In this document: positions 36,061 through 47,157 of the stretch, in pieces
Position numbering within the stretch: position 1 is the first letter of the stretch
Layout of the letters: every line of letters begins with the position of its first letter
Assembly (NCBI GenBank): GCA_022695795.1
Contig: MU404179.1
Location: forward strand, 1-64,000
DNA: 64,000 nt
DNA from: Biscogniauxia marginata
Lineage: Eukaryota > Ascomycota > Sordariomycetes > Xylariales > Xylariaceae
Direction of reading: 5' to 3'
Program-made: the position numbers and the translations under genes
The notes under the pieces: generated by a model
Told to the model about the DNA's origin: nothing
The model's database searches: none
What the model saw: only the letters and a program-made list of their open reading frames with translations

Positions 36061-37561
36061 ATGAGTGATCTTAGCTCAAGACTTTCTTCTACTGCCCAAG
36101 TCTATCTCCCTGGATCTGATGGCTACACTAAAGCAACAACACGGTGGTCCAACCTGGATACTCCAGGTGTAAACGTCGCTGTTCTCCCGGGAGTAGAAGA
36201 CGACATCGCCGAAATCGTGAGTTGTTTTGAGTAATCCCCATGGTTGCGCTATGCTGACAGAAGCGCAGGTAAAATATGCGAATGAGAAGAACTTGCCTTT
36301 TCTGGCGCAGTCAGGCGGTCACGGTGCAATAACGACAGTGGGGAAAATGCAAAATGGTATCGAAATATGGATGAATCAACTGAGCAGCGTCGATATCTCT
36401 GATGACGGAAAGACAGCGGTCGTTGGCGGTGGCACGTTGTCTAAAACCGTCACAGATACGCTATGGGCTGCAGGAAAGCAGACAGTGACCGGGGGTGTGA
36501 GTGCACCAGCATTCTTAGACCAGAGCTCGGAGGTAGTCATGGGTTCCTCCAAGGCCGTCATGGCCTCATCTCGGACCAGTTTGTCTCACTGAATATGGTA
36601 TTCTCTGATGGAACAACGCAAATAGTGGACGAGAACTCCGACCTGTGGTGGGCAGTACGGGGCGCCGGCCACAACTTCGGAATTGTGACCTCGGCCACCA
36701 TCAAAATTCATGATATTCAGCACCGTGATTGGGCTTATGCAAGCTTCTTATTTACAGGTGACAAGGTTGAGGGTCTTTATGATAACATCAACAAACACCT
36801 TCTCGGCACACAACCTGTGGACGTCATCAATTACTCGTTCTTCTTCAACCTTCCGGATGTAGACCCAACCAAGGTATGCAGTCAATCTGCTCTTCCCTGA
36901 TTCAAGCATCTAATATCATATCTAGCCCGTTATCATGTTTTACATCCTACAAGAAGGTGTCACTGCCGTTGATACAACCTACACTGCCCTTTTTCAGAAA
37001 CTTGGGCCTGTTGCCACCGACGCTGCCGGGGGAAGCTACACAGACTTGCCAGCATGGACCGGTAACGGGAACGAATCACCGCCTTGCCAGAAGGCTGGGC
37101 TAGTTAACGTGCGCTTTCCTATCGATGTCGAATCATATAACATCGCTGCCCAGCGGAAAGCGTATGACCTCTTCGCATCTACCACTCAGCAAAACACCGC
37201 CCTTAATAATTCACTTTTCCTTTTCGAAGGGTACTCTACCCAGGGAGTAAAAGCAGTTTCCGAGAAAACGACTGCATTCCCTTTCCGAAGCGATAGCCTT
37301 CTTCTCCCCCCGCTCATTACTTACGCGCCTGCCGGTTCAGACCTCGACAAGGCTGCTGCAAAGCTCGGCAATGATCTTCGTCAGATCCTGTACGAGGGTA
37401 CTGGTAAGAGTGAATTGCACACATATGTCAATTACGCATTCGGAGATGAGAAAAGGGAGAATTGGTATGGGTACGAGCAATGGCGTCAGGAGAGGCTACT
37501 AGCCCTGAAGAACAAATATGACCCCTTGAGGAAGTTTAGCTTCTACGCCCCTATCGCGTAA
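36061..37561 (+). pseudogene. BBE-type FAD-linked oxidoreductase with a one-base frameshift
   Basis: Three exons (36061-36216, 36269-36873, 36926-37561) cover a near-complete berberine-bridge-like flavin oxidase of about 465 aa. Visible features: the FAD-binding PCMH fold with LAQSGGHGA, whose His is the expected covalent FAD site; GTLSKTV; the GGSHGFLQGRHGLISDQ region; LWWAVRGAGHNFGIVT; and a C-terminal BBE motif NYAFGDEKRENWYG. No signal peptide is seen, unlike some relatives. Between TVTGG and CECTSI the reading frame shifts: one base is missing relative to the frame needed, at the G5 run at 36491-36495. As written, translation would stop at about 36592 after roughly 160 residues. I found no intron of usable length that repairs this. 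Either the gene is a recent pseudogene or a homopolymer base was lost in sequencing. It would have oxidised a PKS product. Confidence 0.8.
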
Positions 37562-38639
37562 AGGTAGAAATCGCGCTGCAGGTGATTAGCAAGGGTCGGG
37601 AACGAACAGTAGAATGTACAATACTCAAGCAATTCCGCTTGAAAAAGTCTATAGCTTAAAATACCATGCACGGCTCCAGTCACATAGAACCTCCCATCAT
37701 ACATAATTGGAAGCCGAATTACAGCGATTTGACCTTTACCCAATCCTGGCAGCTAAACTTCTTGGTCGTCTTAGGTTACTCAGGCCCACCCTTTGTACTA
37801 ATTGGTGTAACTAGGTATGCATGTTGATTATTCTAATATGCTTCTTAAAGAACTACATGTGTTCAATTCTAATAAAATGTAATGAAGCTTTGTGGATGTA
37901 TCCAGTCCAATTCAATATTTGACAAAAGACGGATTATGCACGAGACGGTCCAGACGATTACGTACATACGTTCTTTGGCTATACCGTAATGCAACCTATT
38001 AGAGCCTCATACGTCTTTGGTCTTTATCGTCCCTTAAGGAACTCAATATTTGAGGCATTTATTAGGCCCTATAGATCCTTAGACCGGTGTAGTTTCACCG
38101 CGCTTGGCGTAGGTTGCTGTATCACGGGACCTAGGTATTTCTGGTAGAGGTGGGATGCACTTCTTGGGTTGCTGTTGTGCAGCCGCTGATGCAGATGAGT
38201 GCAAAGAGCAAATTCGTCAGCATAGTCAAATAATGGAGAAGTATTTACGTTGTGATACATATATGCAGCTTCAAGACATAGTCCTTAAGTATGCGCAACG
38301 CGTATTGGCACAATATGACTTTGCAATATCCACTCCTATTGGCTTATTTGTGGGTAGAACATCCCCAACGTAGCAAGCAGTAGGATCAGTCGCACGTCGA
38401 ATGTGTTACATTATAAGCAAAGAGGAGCTGTACAACGTACCTGGTTAGTTGATGCTGTTGATTAAGGTTTAAAAGACTGTTATTATGAAAAGAGTGTATT
38501 GAGACGGGATGGAGAGAGAGAGGCAAGCTGCAGCCAAGAATTATATGGCTGATACGGTGCCACAGGGGGCTTAGGTATGCAGTGAAAGACTGGCATATAA
38601 GCTATATACCTAAATAACGTTCTAGACTACTAATCTAGG

Positions 38640-39110
38640 TAGTCCCCCTATTTTTTCGTATCAATGGCTCTCCTTATTTAATCTATCTAGTGGTATATAA
38701 CCCCCTTACTACTTCGTAGTAATAATATAAAATAACCTTGAAAAGGAATTATATTACCCTTATTAACAAATAAAATTAATTATATAATTAATTATAAAGA
38801 AATTATTAAAGTTTATAAAAAACATAAAATTATAAAGAAATTATTAAAGTTTATAAAAAACATAAAATTATAAAGAAATTATTAAAGTTTATAAAAAACA
38901 TAAAATTATAAAAGTCTTTTTTATTTATAAAGTTTTATAATTTTAAATTTTAAATTAAATAAAAAAAGTTTTATTAAAATAAATAATTAGAATTTTATTA
39001 AAAAGTTAAAAATATATTATAAATTAAAATATATATATATATATAGTTACTTATAACTATATATAGTAATTTTAAGTTTAATTTAAGTTATGAAGTCGCA
39101 TTACCGACGC
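38640..39110. other. AT-rich island inside the biosynthetic cluster
   Basis: The stretch is dominated by A and T with long ATATAT and TTTAAA runs and almost no open reading frames. Such blocks in filamentous ascomycetes are often relics of transposons degraded by repeat-induced point mutation (RIP); that origin is an inference, as no transposase remnant is readable. Confidence 0.6.
38791..38914. repeat. 38-bp tandem repeat, three perfect copies plus a partial
   Basis: The unit begins ATTATAAAGAAATTATTAAA and ends AAAAACATAAA. Copies are at 38791-38828, 38829-38866 and 38867-38904, with a truncated fourth copy starting at 38905. All three full copies appear identical, so the array is probably young. 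It sits in the AT-rich island inside the gene cluster. Confidence 0.9.
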
Positions 39111-39519
39111 TTTATATCCGGCATGACTGATTTGATGTGATTAAACGTTTAGTGAATATATCGTACCTATATTTCCTAGGTACATAGGTACCTACATAAG
39201 CTTAGCTCTTCCATATCAAAAATTAGAAGTGCTTGCACTCTGATTTTCAACGCAATAAGTTAGGAAAGGTAACACCGATCGAGCCTTTCCTTAACTTGGA
39301 CACGAGTCGGGCCTACCGTATATTATACTCCTCAGGGAAGTAGATAAAACACACCTTAGCAATGGCCCCTTTGCTATCTTCCGTACGACCCCTCAAGACA
39401 CGATTCAAACCTTCAAACGATGCCTAACGTGAAAGAAGAGGTAAATTCTCTGATGAACTCATAGAATCAACTCATACAATCACAGGGCTAACATTTAAAT
39501 TTCAACTTAGTCACTGATT

Positions 39520-41021
39520 TTGGAGAAGGCTCGCGAAGTGTTGCGACAAGCTGAAAATCTTGTCCAGTACCTCGAGAGAAAGGAAAACCCGGAGCCCAAC
39601 TTCACAAAGTCATCCCCTCCACACCCCGCCGACCGAGAGTATGACACTATCCGCGTTGACCTCACCCAGGCCGCGCAAGATGTGATACTCCTCGCTAAAG
39701 GACCCAGTCAGTGGCTTCGGACTTTCTTCTGCCATCATCATGGCCTTGGGGCATGGCAAACCGCTCTGCGGTTCAAGTTCTTTTCTATTATACCCCTTGA
39801 GGGTACCGCGTCAGTGGAAAACATTGCGGCAGCTGCCTGTATGGATAAGGGCCGCGTCAGAAGTATCTTAAAGCTCCTTGCTTCACAGCGCTGTTTCGAG
39901 GAGGTGGGCGAAGATGTTTACGAGCATACTTCTTTGTCTGCATTCATTGTGCAGAATAAGGACATTGAAGCAATCATTTCTTTCCAGTAAGGGATATTCC
40001 CGGTCACATAAATTAAGAGAGTAAGCTGACAGATATGCCTACCTACCTAGAGCGGAGGAGATGTTTGAAGCAGCCTCTCTTACTGCGACATCGATCGAAA
40101 ACGCGCCGTACACTTGTGATGCTGCCCATAGCGCCTTCAACCTCAGGTTTGGTACTTCCCCCTACCAGTGGTATGCAGCCAACCCTGAACGTGGGGCAAG
40201 ATTTGCTTCAGCAATGGCTGGTTATGTCCAAAGTGATTTACCTATCTGTTTTCACTTTGATATCCATTTCTGACAATGACAGTGAACCGTGATACGACTG
40301 AATTGCGTGACCGCTTCCCATGGGATAGCCTGGTCAATAAGACGGTTGTTGACGTAGGCGGAGGAAGCGGGCACATGTCCATATATCTGGCAACGGTATG
40401 TCTTCATACTTCCATTCCCCAATCGCACTCATCGGCTCAAATATTTTCTAACCAAGCCTGTTTCAGCAATTCTCTGAACTCAAGTTTATCGTCCAAGATG
40501 TCAACCCAGGTATGCTAGCTCAGGGTCCCAAACGACCCGAGTTCAAAACGGTTGAGAAGCGAGTCTCATTCATGCAATATGACTTCTACCAACCGCAGCT
40601 CATCACCGACGTTGGACTTTTCCTCTTGCGGCAGGTCATCCATAACTACAACGATGAAGTGTGTGTCAAGATTCTGAGGTCTTTTGTCCCTGCTCTGGAG
40701 AAGTGTGCCCCGGGCACCATCTTATTGATCAATGAGATCATGTTGCCAGAATTTAACACGGAACCCAAGGTCGAAGAGTACAATCTAAGACAGGTTGATA
40801 TAGCTATGATGAATGGATACGGCGCTAAGCAACGGACAGCGAAAGAGTTCGCCTCGTTGTTGAAGCAAGCAGATGAGCGCTTTCAGGTATGTATCTTACT
40901 TATTCCTTATAATGAACACTGACAGTATGCCGGTAGATTATTTACACTAACAACCTCGCAGATTATTAAACTACACGGGAAAGGGGTCATGGGACTCTTG
41001 GAAGTTCAGTTCATTCAGTGA
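39520..41021 (+). CDS. SAM-dependent O-methyltransferase (plant-type, winged-helix dimerisation domain)
   Basis: Five exons (39520-39986, 40051-40232, 40283-40395, 40467-40886, 40962-41021) join in phase to about 413 aa. The N-terminal half is the dimerisation winged helix (ALRFKFFSIIPLEGTASVENIAAAACMDKGRVRSILKLLA). The C-terminal half is the Rossmann methyltransferase: VVDVGGGSGHMSIYLA is the SAM-binding glycine loop; FIVQDVNP holds the acidic ribose-binding residue region; LLRQVIHNYNDEVCVKIL carries the His of the catalytic region (usually HxWxD; here HNYND); and LLINEIMLPE follows. It would methylate a hydroxyl on the cluster product using SAM. All introns are GT-AG with good branch sites, so the gene appears functional. 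It is transcribed towards the P450. Confidence 0.9.
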
Positions 41022-42143
41022 CGAGTGCATCTAATGTGATTAACCGATGTGAGGAATTTCCAAGGCATAGCTAGTCCGAGAATTTGAGATAGTTCATCAA
41101 CAGATACACGTTGAAAGAAGTCTACCTAATTCGAAATTCTTATAATGGCCAAGGTCTTGAGAAGGACCTAGTATCACGCGGAAGATTACGAAGGATAGGG
41201 GAAAAAATATGTTATGCATGAAGCTAGTAGCCCATCCACCAGATGATCACTCACGAGGTCTATTAGCACTGAGACCTTATCCCAGTAGGAGTGTCACAGA
41301 CATGTAGTCCATGCTTTAGGATGTATATATTACTTAGAGTAGTGGGCCTGGAGAGGAGCTTTCCCTCTCCAGCGTAACAACAAGCTGTATACGTACCCTT
41401 ACAAGGAGACCAGGGTTACTTTCGGATAACTGACTGCTACTTACAATGGAGGTCAAATGCAAGAGACTAACAGTAATAAAAAAAGATAAGAGTAAGAAAT
41501 AAACGCGAGGCCACTTGAATGAACATCTTGCTGTCTACCTTATGTACCACCTCGCCGGCATCACCCACCCACCCTATCAGGTACGGTAATGCAGTCATGC
41601 TAACCAACAGTATTAGACTTCTTGCACATACATGACCTACCTAATACCTACTGAAAGTATGCTCATAAAAGGATACCCCTTAACGGCATACCTATTTGTA
41701 TACAAGTGATGTAATTCTGGGTGGCACTACGTAATATCCCACACTTAAGTTTCCTTGAAGGAACCAATGCTGTACATGTGAAATGAAATGGCGTTAGGGG
41801 CTGTAATAACCTATCAAATGAGCAAGCCAATGGATGTCACTCCTAATACAACGTCCCGTATAACGGAGTAATATTTATGACTATAGGCATTATCTAGAGA
41901 ACGGTTACACAACCAACTAGACCACTCTTTTACCCCGAGAGAAGGGTCGCTTCTCCTATCTGCGCAACATGTGCTTTAAACCGGCTTTTTATATCTCATA
42001 CATGCATATTCAGAAGTTCCTGGGCGTTGTAGGGGGCCGGGCAGCTGGATTACAAAAGCTATTCTAATCTATTCTCTCAAGTCATTTTGATAATCGGTTT
42101 AGAACCATTGTTCTAGTTCAGAAAGATCTTTCAAGCAAAGAAA
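41022..42143. other. Intergenic region between methyltransferase and P450
   Basis: No gene seen. The methyltransferase 3' flank and the P450 promoter should lie here. Several ACCTACCTA/TAGGTA words occur but no clear long element. Confidence 0.5.
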
Positions 42144-43887
42144 ATGGACCATCTTGGCTATAATTTGCCTGCCATCGTATCCCTCTTAATAGTCGGGTAT
42201 GTTCTCTTCAGAAAGACACGCCGATCTCTAAGATGGCTTTGGGACGGACCCAAGCTTATTCACGACTTCTACGCGAAGGTATGCTTGCCGCAAAAACCCG
42301 GTGCGTCCGAGAAAAGATCTGACATGTTCATCCTAGTACCCGGACACAATTTACCGACTACCTAACCAAGATCGTATTACAATTGTGCTTCCTCCTCGTT
42401 ATCTCGAGGAGATCAAGGAGCTTCCGGATGATATTGCGAATAACGCTCGATCAACGTCAGACGTAAGTAAGAAGTGGCATCTCCCTCATTTTCTTGTTGG
42501 AAACGGTTCTCAACTAATGAGCAGTTCTTCGTGGGATGGTGGACGACGATGGACCTTGACATGTTCTCCCACCATAGCATCGACACAGTCAAGACACAAT
42601 ATATAGCAAAGATTGGCCAACAGATCGACCCCGCACACGATGAAGCGCTTTACGCTTTTCATAAGTACTTTGCCAGTTACCAAGGCATGTTATTCAATAT
42701 CTATGAAAAGGATAACCGTAACTAACAGGAGCTTCGACATGTAGACTGGACTCTTATAGTGGTGCAACCAAAAATCCTCCAAGCAGTCGCACAGATTGTA
42801 GCACGTACTATGGTAGGCCCGGAAATCTGTCGCAACCCCGAATGGGTTCAATCCGTGACCCAGTACACTCAGGATGTATTCCAAGCAGCGACCTATCTAA
42901 AGTCCGTTCCCCCAATCTTGCGGCCTTTGGTGGCAGCTTTCACACCGTATATCTACCGGATCCATAGATGTCGCCGGACTATCAAAAGGATCATAACCCC
43001 AATGCTGAACCACCTGCTGGCCTGGCGTCGTGACCAGCCTGAAAGTTGGGCAGAGAGACTTAAGAGCGACGAGCATCTCAGCACAGTGGACTGGTTGGTC
43101 GCGAAAAGCTCGGAGGCCAGATGCCAGCCATGGGTGCTGGCGCACCGCCTTACAGGACTCAGCTTCGGGGCATCTCACACAGCCTCGAACCACATTGGAA
43201 ACTGCATCTTAGAACTAGCCGCCGACTTTGAGCGATGGGCTCCGCCACTCCGAGAAGAGATCGAAGCTATCTTGGGACGCTCCCCGAGCACGGTCACCAA
43301 TGCGGACCTTTCCAAGATGTGGAAACTTGACAGCTTTATGAAAGAATGCCAGAGGTTTCACCCACCAACGAAACTTACGTCCCGATTACCTTGGCATGAA
43401 CAAGGGCTTGAAGGATATCAACTCTACGCGAATTTATGTGCCTAATTGCTAATCTGCCCTGATAGTCTCCGTGAACCGCACACTTCTAAAGCCCTACACC
43501 CTCTCCTCGGGTCAAGTCTTGCCCAAAGGCGCTCATGTTTGTTTCGCCGGAGTACCGATGTCTATGTCCGAAGAGTACTTCGAGGACGCCCAGACATTCG
43601 ACGGGTTTCGTTTCGAACGCATGCGACGAGATCCCAAGATGGAGCACTTTAGTGGATTACAGTTCACGTCCTCTTACGCCGGAAGCCTTCACTTCGGACA
43701 CGGAAAGCAGATGTGTCCGGGTAGGTTTATGGGGAGTTTGCTTAGCAAATTATTTGTTATTGAGATCTTGCAGCGCTATGATCTCAAGCTGGTTAATGGT
43801 GAGAAGAGGCCTCCGAATATCATGCTCATGGATATGGACATGCCAGATCCGAAGTATAAGATACTGATGCGGGATCGGGCAGTTTGA
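42144..43887 (+). pseudogene. Cytochrome P450 monooxygenase; last junction does not close in frame
   Basis: Exons 42144-42278, 42337-42462, 42525-42684, 42745-about 43378 and 43466-43887 cover a microsomal fungal P450 of about 490 aa. It has an N-terminal membrane anchor (IVSLLIVGYVLF), the I-helix GLSFGASHTASN, the K-helix ExxR as FMKECQRFHPP, and the haem-binding loop FGHGKQMCPG with its axial Cys. The intron at 42685-42744 is best modelled as GC-AG, since no GT donor keeps frame while retaining the coding sequence on both sides, although a weak GTTACC donor at 42676 is also in phase. The final intron is the problem: the only sensible donor (GTCCCG at 43379) leaves phase 2, but the acceptor at 43465 opens an exon needing phase 1, so the haem exon is out of frame by one base. 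This could be a true lesion, a non-canonical splice or a sequence error. It would hydroxylate or epoxidise the polyketide. Confidence 0.75.
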
Positions 43888-44330
43888 AAGTATGACTTCT
43901 GAGTGTTAGGGGTTAAGGTACACACCTGTATACGAATTGGGCACTTCCATTTGGCCTAATAGGGGCAGTTGTAACATCTCAAGTATAATTAGTTATCAAG
44001 AATCCTCGCACATCGATTCAATAGAATTACTACCATCTGGTAATTAGATACACTGTATCCATAATAAAGACGGCCTGTGAAATTTCCTTCATCCTTTGTT
44101 GAAGATGCTCATTGTATACACGTGATGACTGAAAAGGCGACATCACCGATTATTTGCTATTCGTGAGCAAGGCAGACTTCAGGGGGAAGCAGACTTTAGG
44201 CGGCATGAAGTCTGACTAGTGAGCAAGCGATAAAATGCTGACGACAGAAATAGGGCGATGACTCTAAGCAAGGGGTGTTCTCTTCAGCTCTTAACGTGAT
44301 GGGTGGTGAAGTGACGTCTGAGGATTTGGT
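43888..44330. other. Intergenic region downstream of P450
   Basis: Nothing recognisable. A short direct duplication of GTGAGCAAG...CAGACTT-type sequence occurs near 44165-44230. This is the 3' edge of the recognisable cluster. Confidence 0.4.
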
Positions 44331-44798
44331 TTAGACGATGCATCCTCGCAAGCCTCTGGGGGGAATCTCTGTCAAATAAATGTCATTTCGGTGGCCATAG
44401 GGACCAAGGACTTCCCACCCTCCACCATCTTTTCCCCAAATCACCAGGTCCTGATACAACATCCATTGGCAATTCAATTGCCCTAGCTTGTCGAGAATCG
44501 TCATCTGGACCAGTCCGAATTGAGAACTTCTCAGGATCTCTAGGCTTGCAAATGAAGGTATCCGCCTCTCTGTCAAATCCCTGTCCACATCGTGATCTTC
44601 GTGGTTTGACAATAGTGAAATTGGTCGGTTCATCGCCAACCCTTCTATGTAGCCCTTCCCAGATTCCTTGGCCATAGCCAGCGCAGATTTAGCCTTTGCC
44701 TGATGAATTTTTCTCAGCAGAGCGTTGACAGGAATGCCTGTTATGTTGCTTTCTGCGAGCTGTTTATCAATATCTGGAGTGAATTCGTCGATTGGCAC
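44331..44798 (-). CDS. Hypothetical protein, about 155 aa, start uncertain
   Basis: An open frame with protein-like composition: a helical Lys/Ala segment near the N terminus (LLRKIHQAKAKSALAMAKES) and a C-terminal part with WGKDGGGWEVLGPYG. The listed start is GTG and is directly preceded by a splice-acceptor-like TTCTCAG, so an upstream exon probably exists. The preceding 150 bases include a protein-like frame (IPEAFLLNSISRNALYERV) that I could not join in phase. No family is recognised. It may be a remnant of a larger gene at the cluster edge. Confidence 0.35.
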   Translation of the reverse strand: MPIDEFTPDIDKQLAESNITGIPVNALLRKIHQAKAKSALAMAKESGKGYIEGLAMNRPISLLSNHEDHDVDRDLTERRIPSFASLEILRSSQFGLVQMTILDKLGQLNCQWMLYQDLVIWGKDGGGWEVLGPYGHRNDIYLTEIPPRGLRGCIV

Positions 44799-45063
44799 TG
44801 AGAATTAACTGAAAGGAAACCCGAGGAATTAGTTAATTTGGTACTTCAGAATAGGTAGCTTTGTGGCCAATAATCTGGTAGCTGGGAAAGGTCCTGCTTG
44901 TAATCGTGCGTGCACAACTCGCTGCGGATGATGCAACCCTCTCGTATAGGGCATTTCGGGATATTGAATTCAACAGGAATGCTTCTGGAATGTGAATATC
45001 ATCAAGTAATACTCATGCATCAAGGATTTGAGTAGATACTTTGATTTTAGATGATGATGCTAA

Positions 45064-45095
<32 letters not shown>

Positions 45096-46500
45096 ATAAT
45101 GGTGGTGGTGGTGATGATGAAGGCAAGAGAACGAGTCTGGGTGCAAAATTAATGTAGATGACGAGAAAATAGGTGCTCACAACCTAAATCAGGAGGCACC
45201 TCTCATAACCTAGGCAGGAACCTTCTCAAATTCGCACTTTTTCTTTCACGATAGTAGATACAACAAAAATTATCTTGTTTTTCCTGTTCCTTCCATCCCC
45301 TTCTCAACTCCCCAAGAGACGCCTTGGCTTCCCCCAAAGTCAGCTATCAAAATAATATGCTTGAAGTACCAAAAGTCCTCGTCTGCAAGTACTACTACCT
45401 TGGAGTCCTCTCGTGCGTGGAAGTACGCTGGCGCGGGAGGAGAGAAGGTTATCCTGCTTTTGTTTGACCATAATTTACACCCATCACCAGAGGATGATGG
45501 AGGAGGCGGGTAATGTCTTGTATTTGACAGACATCCGTTAGTAGTACCCTCCCCCTAAATGAAGCAGGTGCTCTCTACCCGACAAGCGGTATAGTTTCGT
45601 GGTTCAGACACGTAGTAAGGCCCTTGAAACGCGCCTCGTGGAGATTTTCTAGCTGAGACCTAGTGAGCTGATCAGTCTACCTAATATCAGATCAAGCTCG
45701 TGAAGTCGGAAAACAGACTTAATAGTAACTATTACCAACGCGATCACCGCTGCCACCAACATATCAGGTTCCATGAGCCACGGCTGACAACTGCTTTTTC
45801 TTTTCTTTATTTGGAGCTTGATAAATCACCTTGAACACAACCTAAATCGAGGAACTAATCAGCCTTTGGCCTCCCTCGGGGAAACATAGACATCGTAGAG
45901 GACTTAGCTAACCAAGGACAATGTTACTGCCCCCCTATTTATTATCCTCGGATGAAGTTCCCCCGTAGCCAATAACATTTCAGTTTAGTAATAAGCAGAG
46001 TGCGATTTTCTAGCCGTGTGTAGATTAGGAACACGGGAAATCCCCATGCGAGTAGAGAACATAGTCTTACATATTGAGATTTGGATTTGACCTGACACGA
46101 ACGGGTGGCGTCTGGTATGTCTCAGATCTTATGCCGTGGGAAAATAAGGGAATCAGGAAATCCACTATTTTTGTAGGAGCCAAAAATATCAAGTCTACTA
46201 TACCACGACGACAGAAAGGAGGATATTATTAGCCTATTTCGTTTCCGCTCTGATTAATAACGTAGAGTGATATCTATTGCCCGGGCCTCATACAATACAA
46301 AATATCCAAACAGACCGAACTGGAGCTTAGATGATAAATAGACTGGTGATCTACGAAGTTTGTAATCATACCTGGCCATCAAAAAGGAAAGAAAAAAGCT
46401 ATGTCCCGGTTTGTGGCGTTGAAAGCACATAAAGTCTCACCCACCCCGAAAGCCACAACTCCCAGACTATTCGGGCAATATTTCAAGACTAGTGGATATT
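44799..46500. other. Intergenic region with TAG microsatellite
   Basis: No gene is supported. A (TAG)10 microsatellite is at about 45064-45093, followed by GGT/GAT triplets. This stretch separates the cluster from the 3' core genes. Confidence 0.5.
45064..45093. repeat. (TAG)10 microsatellite
   Basis: Ten uninterrupted TAG triplets followed by TGATAATGGTGGTGGTGGTGATGA-like imperfect triplets. It is noncoding in context. Confidence 0.85.
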
Positions 46501-46852
46501 ATATCCAAGTCTTCATTTCCGCCTCGGCCACACGCTGCAGGCGCCAATATGCCGACGCTTCGAACATGTCCAATCCCGAGCGGCCTCTCGGAAAGACAAT
46601 CCCATAGTCAAAGAACTCCGATGGGTCTACGCTGAGACGATGCCCGTTCATGGGGCTCTTAGCTTTTCTTTTCTTTTCTTTGGCGTTCGGGGTTTTCGTC
46701 GAGGAGTCCATCTTACACGAATGATTATCACTGCTTTGCGTTGTTCCTGCATTAGATGATCGACCGCATCTCACTAACGCAGAGACTGAGCGAGATGAAT
46801 TATGAGGCGGTTGCATGAAGCGAGCGAGTAGGTCAGGTCGATCAGCAGCCAC
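46499..46852 (-). CDS. Doubtful hypothetical ORF, 117 aa
   Basis: The open frame has a basic middle (KEKKRKAKSP, like a nuclear localisation signal) and a C-terminal part reading SVDPSEFFDYGIVFPRGRSG. The first codon is GTG after an AG, so any real start lies elsewhere. There is no recognised domain. It could be a small real gene or chance coding potential; support is weak. Confidence 0.25.
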   Translation of the reverse strand: MAADRPDLLARFMQPPHNSSRSVSALVRCGRSSNAGTTQSSDNHSCKMDSSTKTPNAKEKKRKAKSPMNGHRLSVDPSEFFDYGIVFPRGRSGLDMFEASAYWRLQRVAEAEMKTWI

Positions 46853-47157
46853 CTACCTAAACAACCTAGGCTGTCAGGATGAGTGAAGCCTCGTCAATAA
46901 ACAATCGAAGCCTGAAGTCTAGAGAGTTATAAATATCTCATGAAATCCCCGTTGACAGACCCATCTTCTTCCGGCATCATAATAGACTAATCACCTCTAT
47001 CATCTTTCGAGAACCACCGCCTTCCTACTCTATACATTAATCTTAATAATATCTCCCTCTCACACTCTTTTCGTCCACACACAAAAAAAAGAAATCAACA
47101 ACAAACCAAACACCCTCCCTTCTTTACACCCACTCCAAAAACCTACAAACTAGCAAG

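Larger units (their letters stand above)
37562..39519. other. Intergenic region with AT-rich island
   Basis: About 2 kb separating the flavin oxidase from the methyltransferase. A 72-codon ORF at 38155-38373 starts MHFLGCCCAAADADEC and is followed by a short helical stretch. It vaguely recalls the C-terminal part of pathway regulators but is too short to assign. From about 38640 to 39080 the sequence is extremely AT-rich and includes the 38-bp tandem repeat. Confidence 0.45.

Noticed and set aside
38155..38373. 72-aa ORF resembling a transcription-factor fragment
   Set aside because: Only a CCCAAADADEC stretch and a helix are visible; too short to assign and not joined to any other exon.
38791..38914. 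CRISPR-like array
   Set aside because: The repeat is head-to-tail with no spacers, and the genome is eukaryotic.
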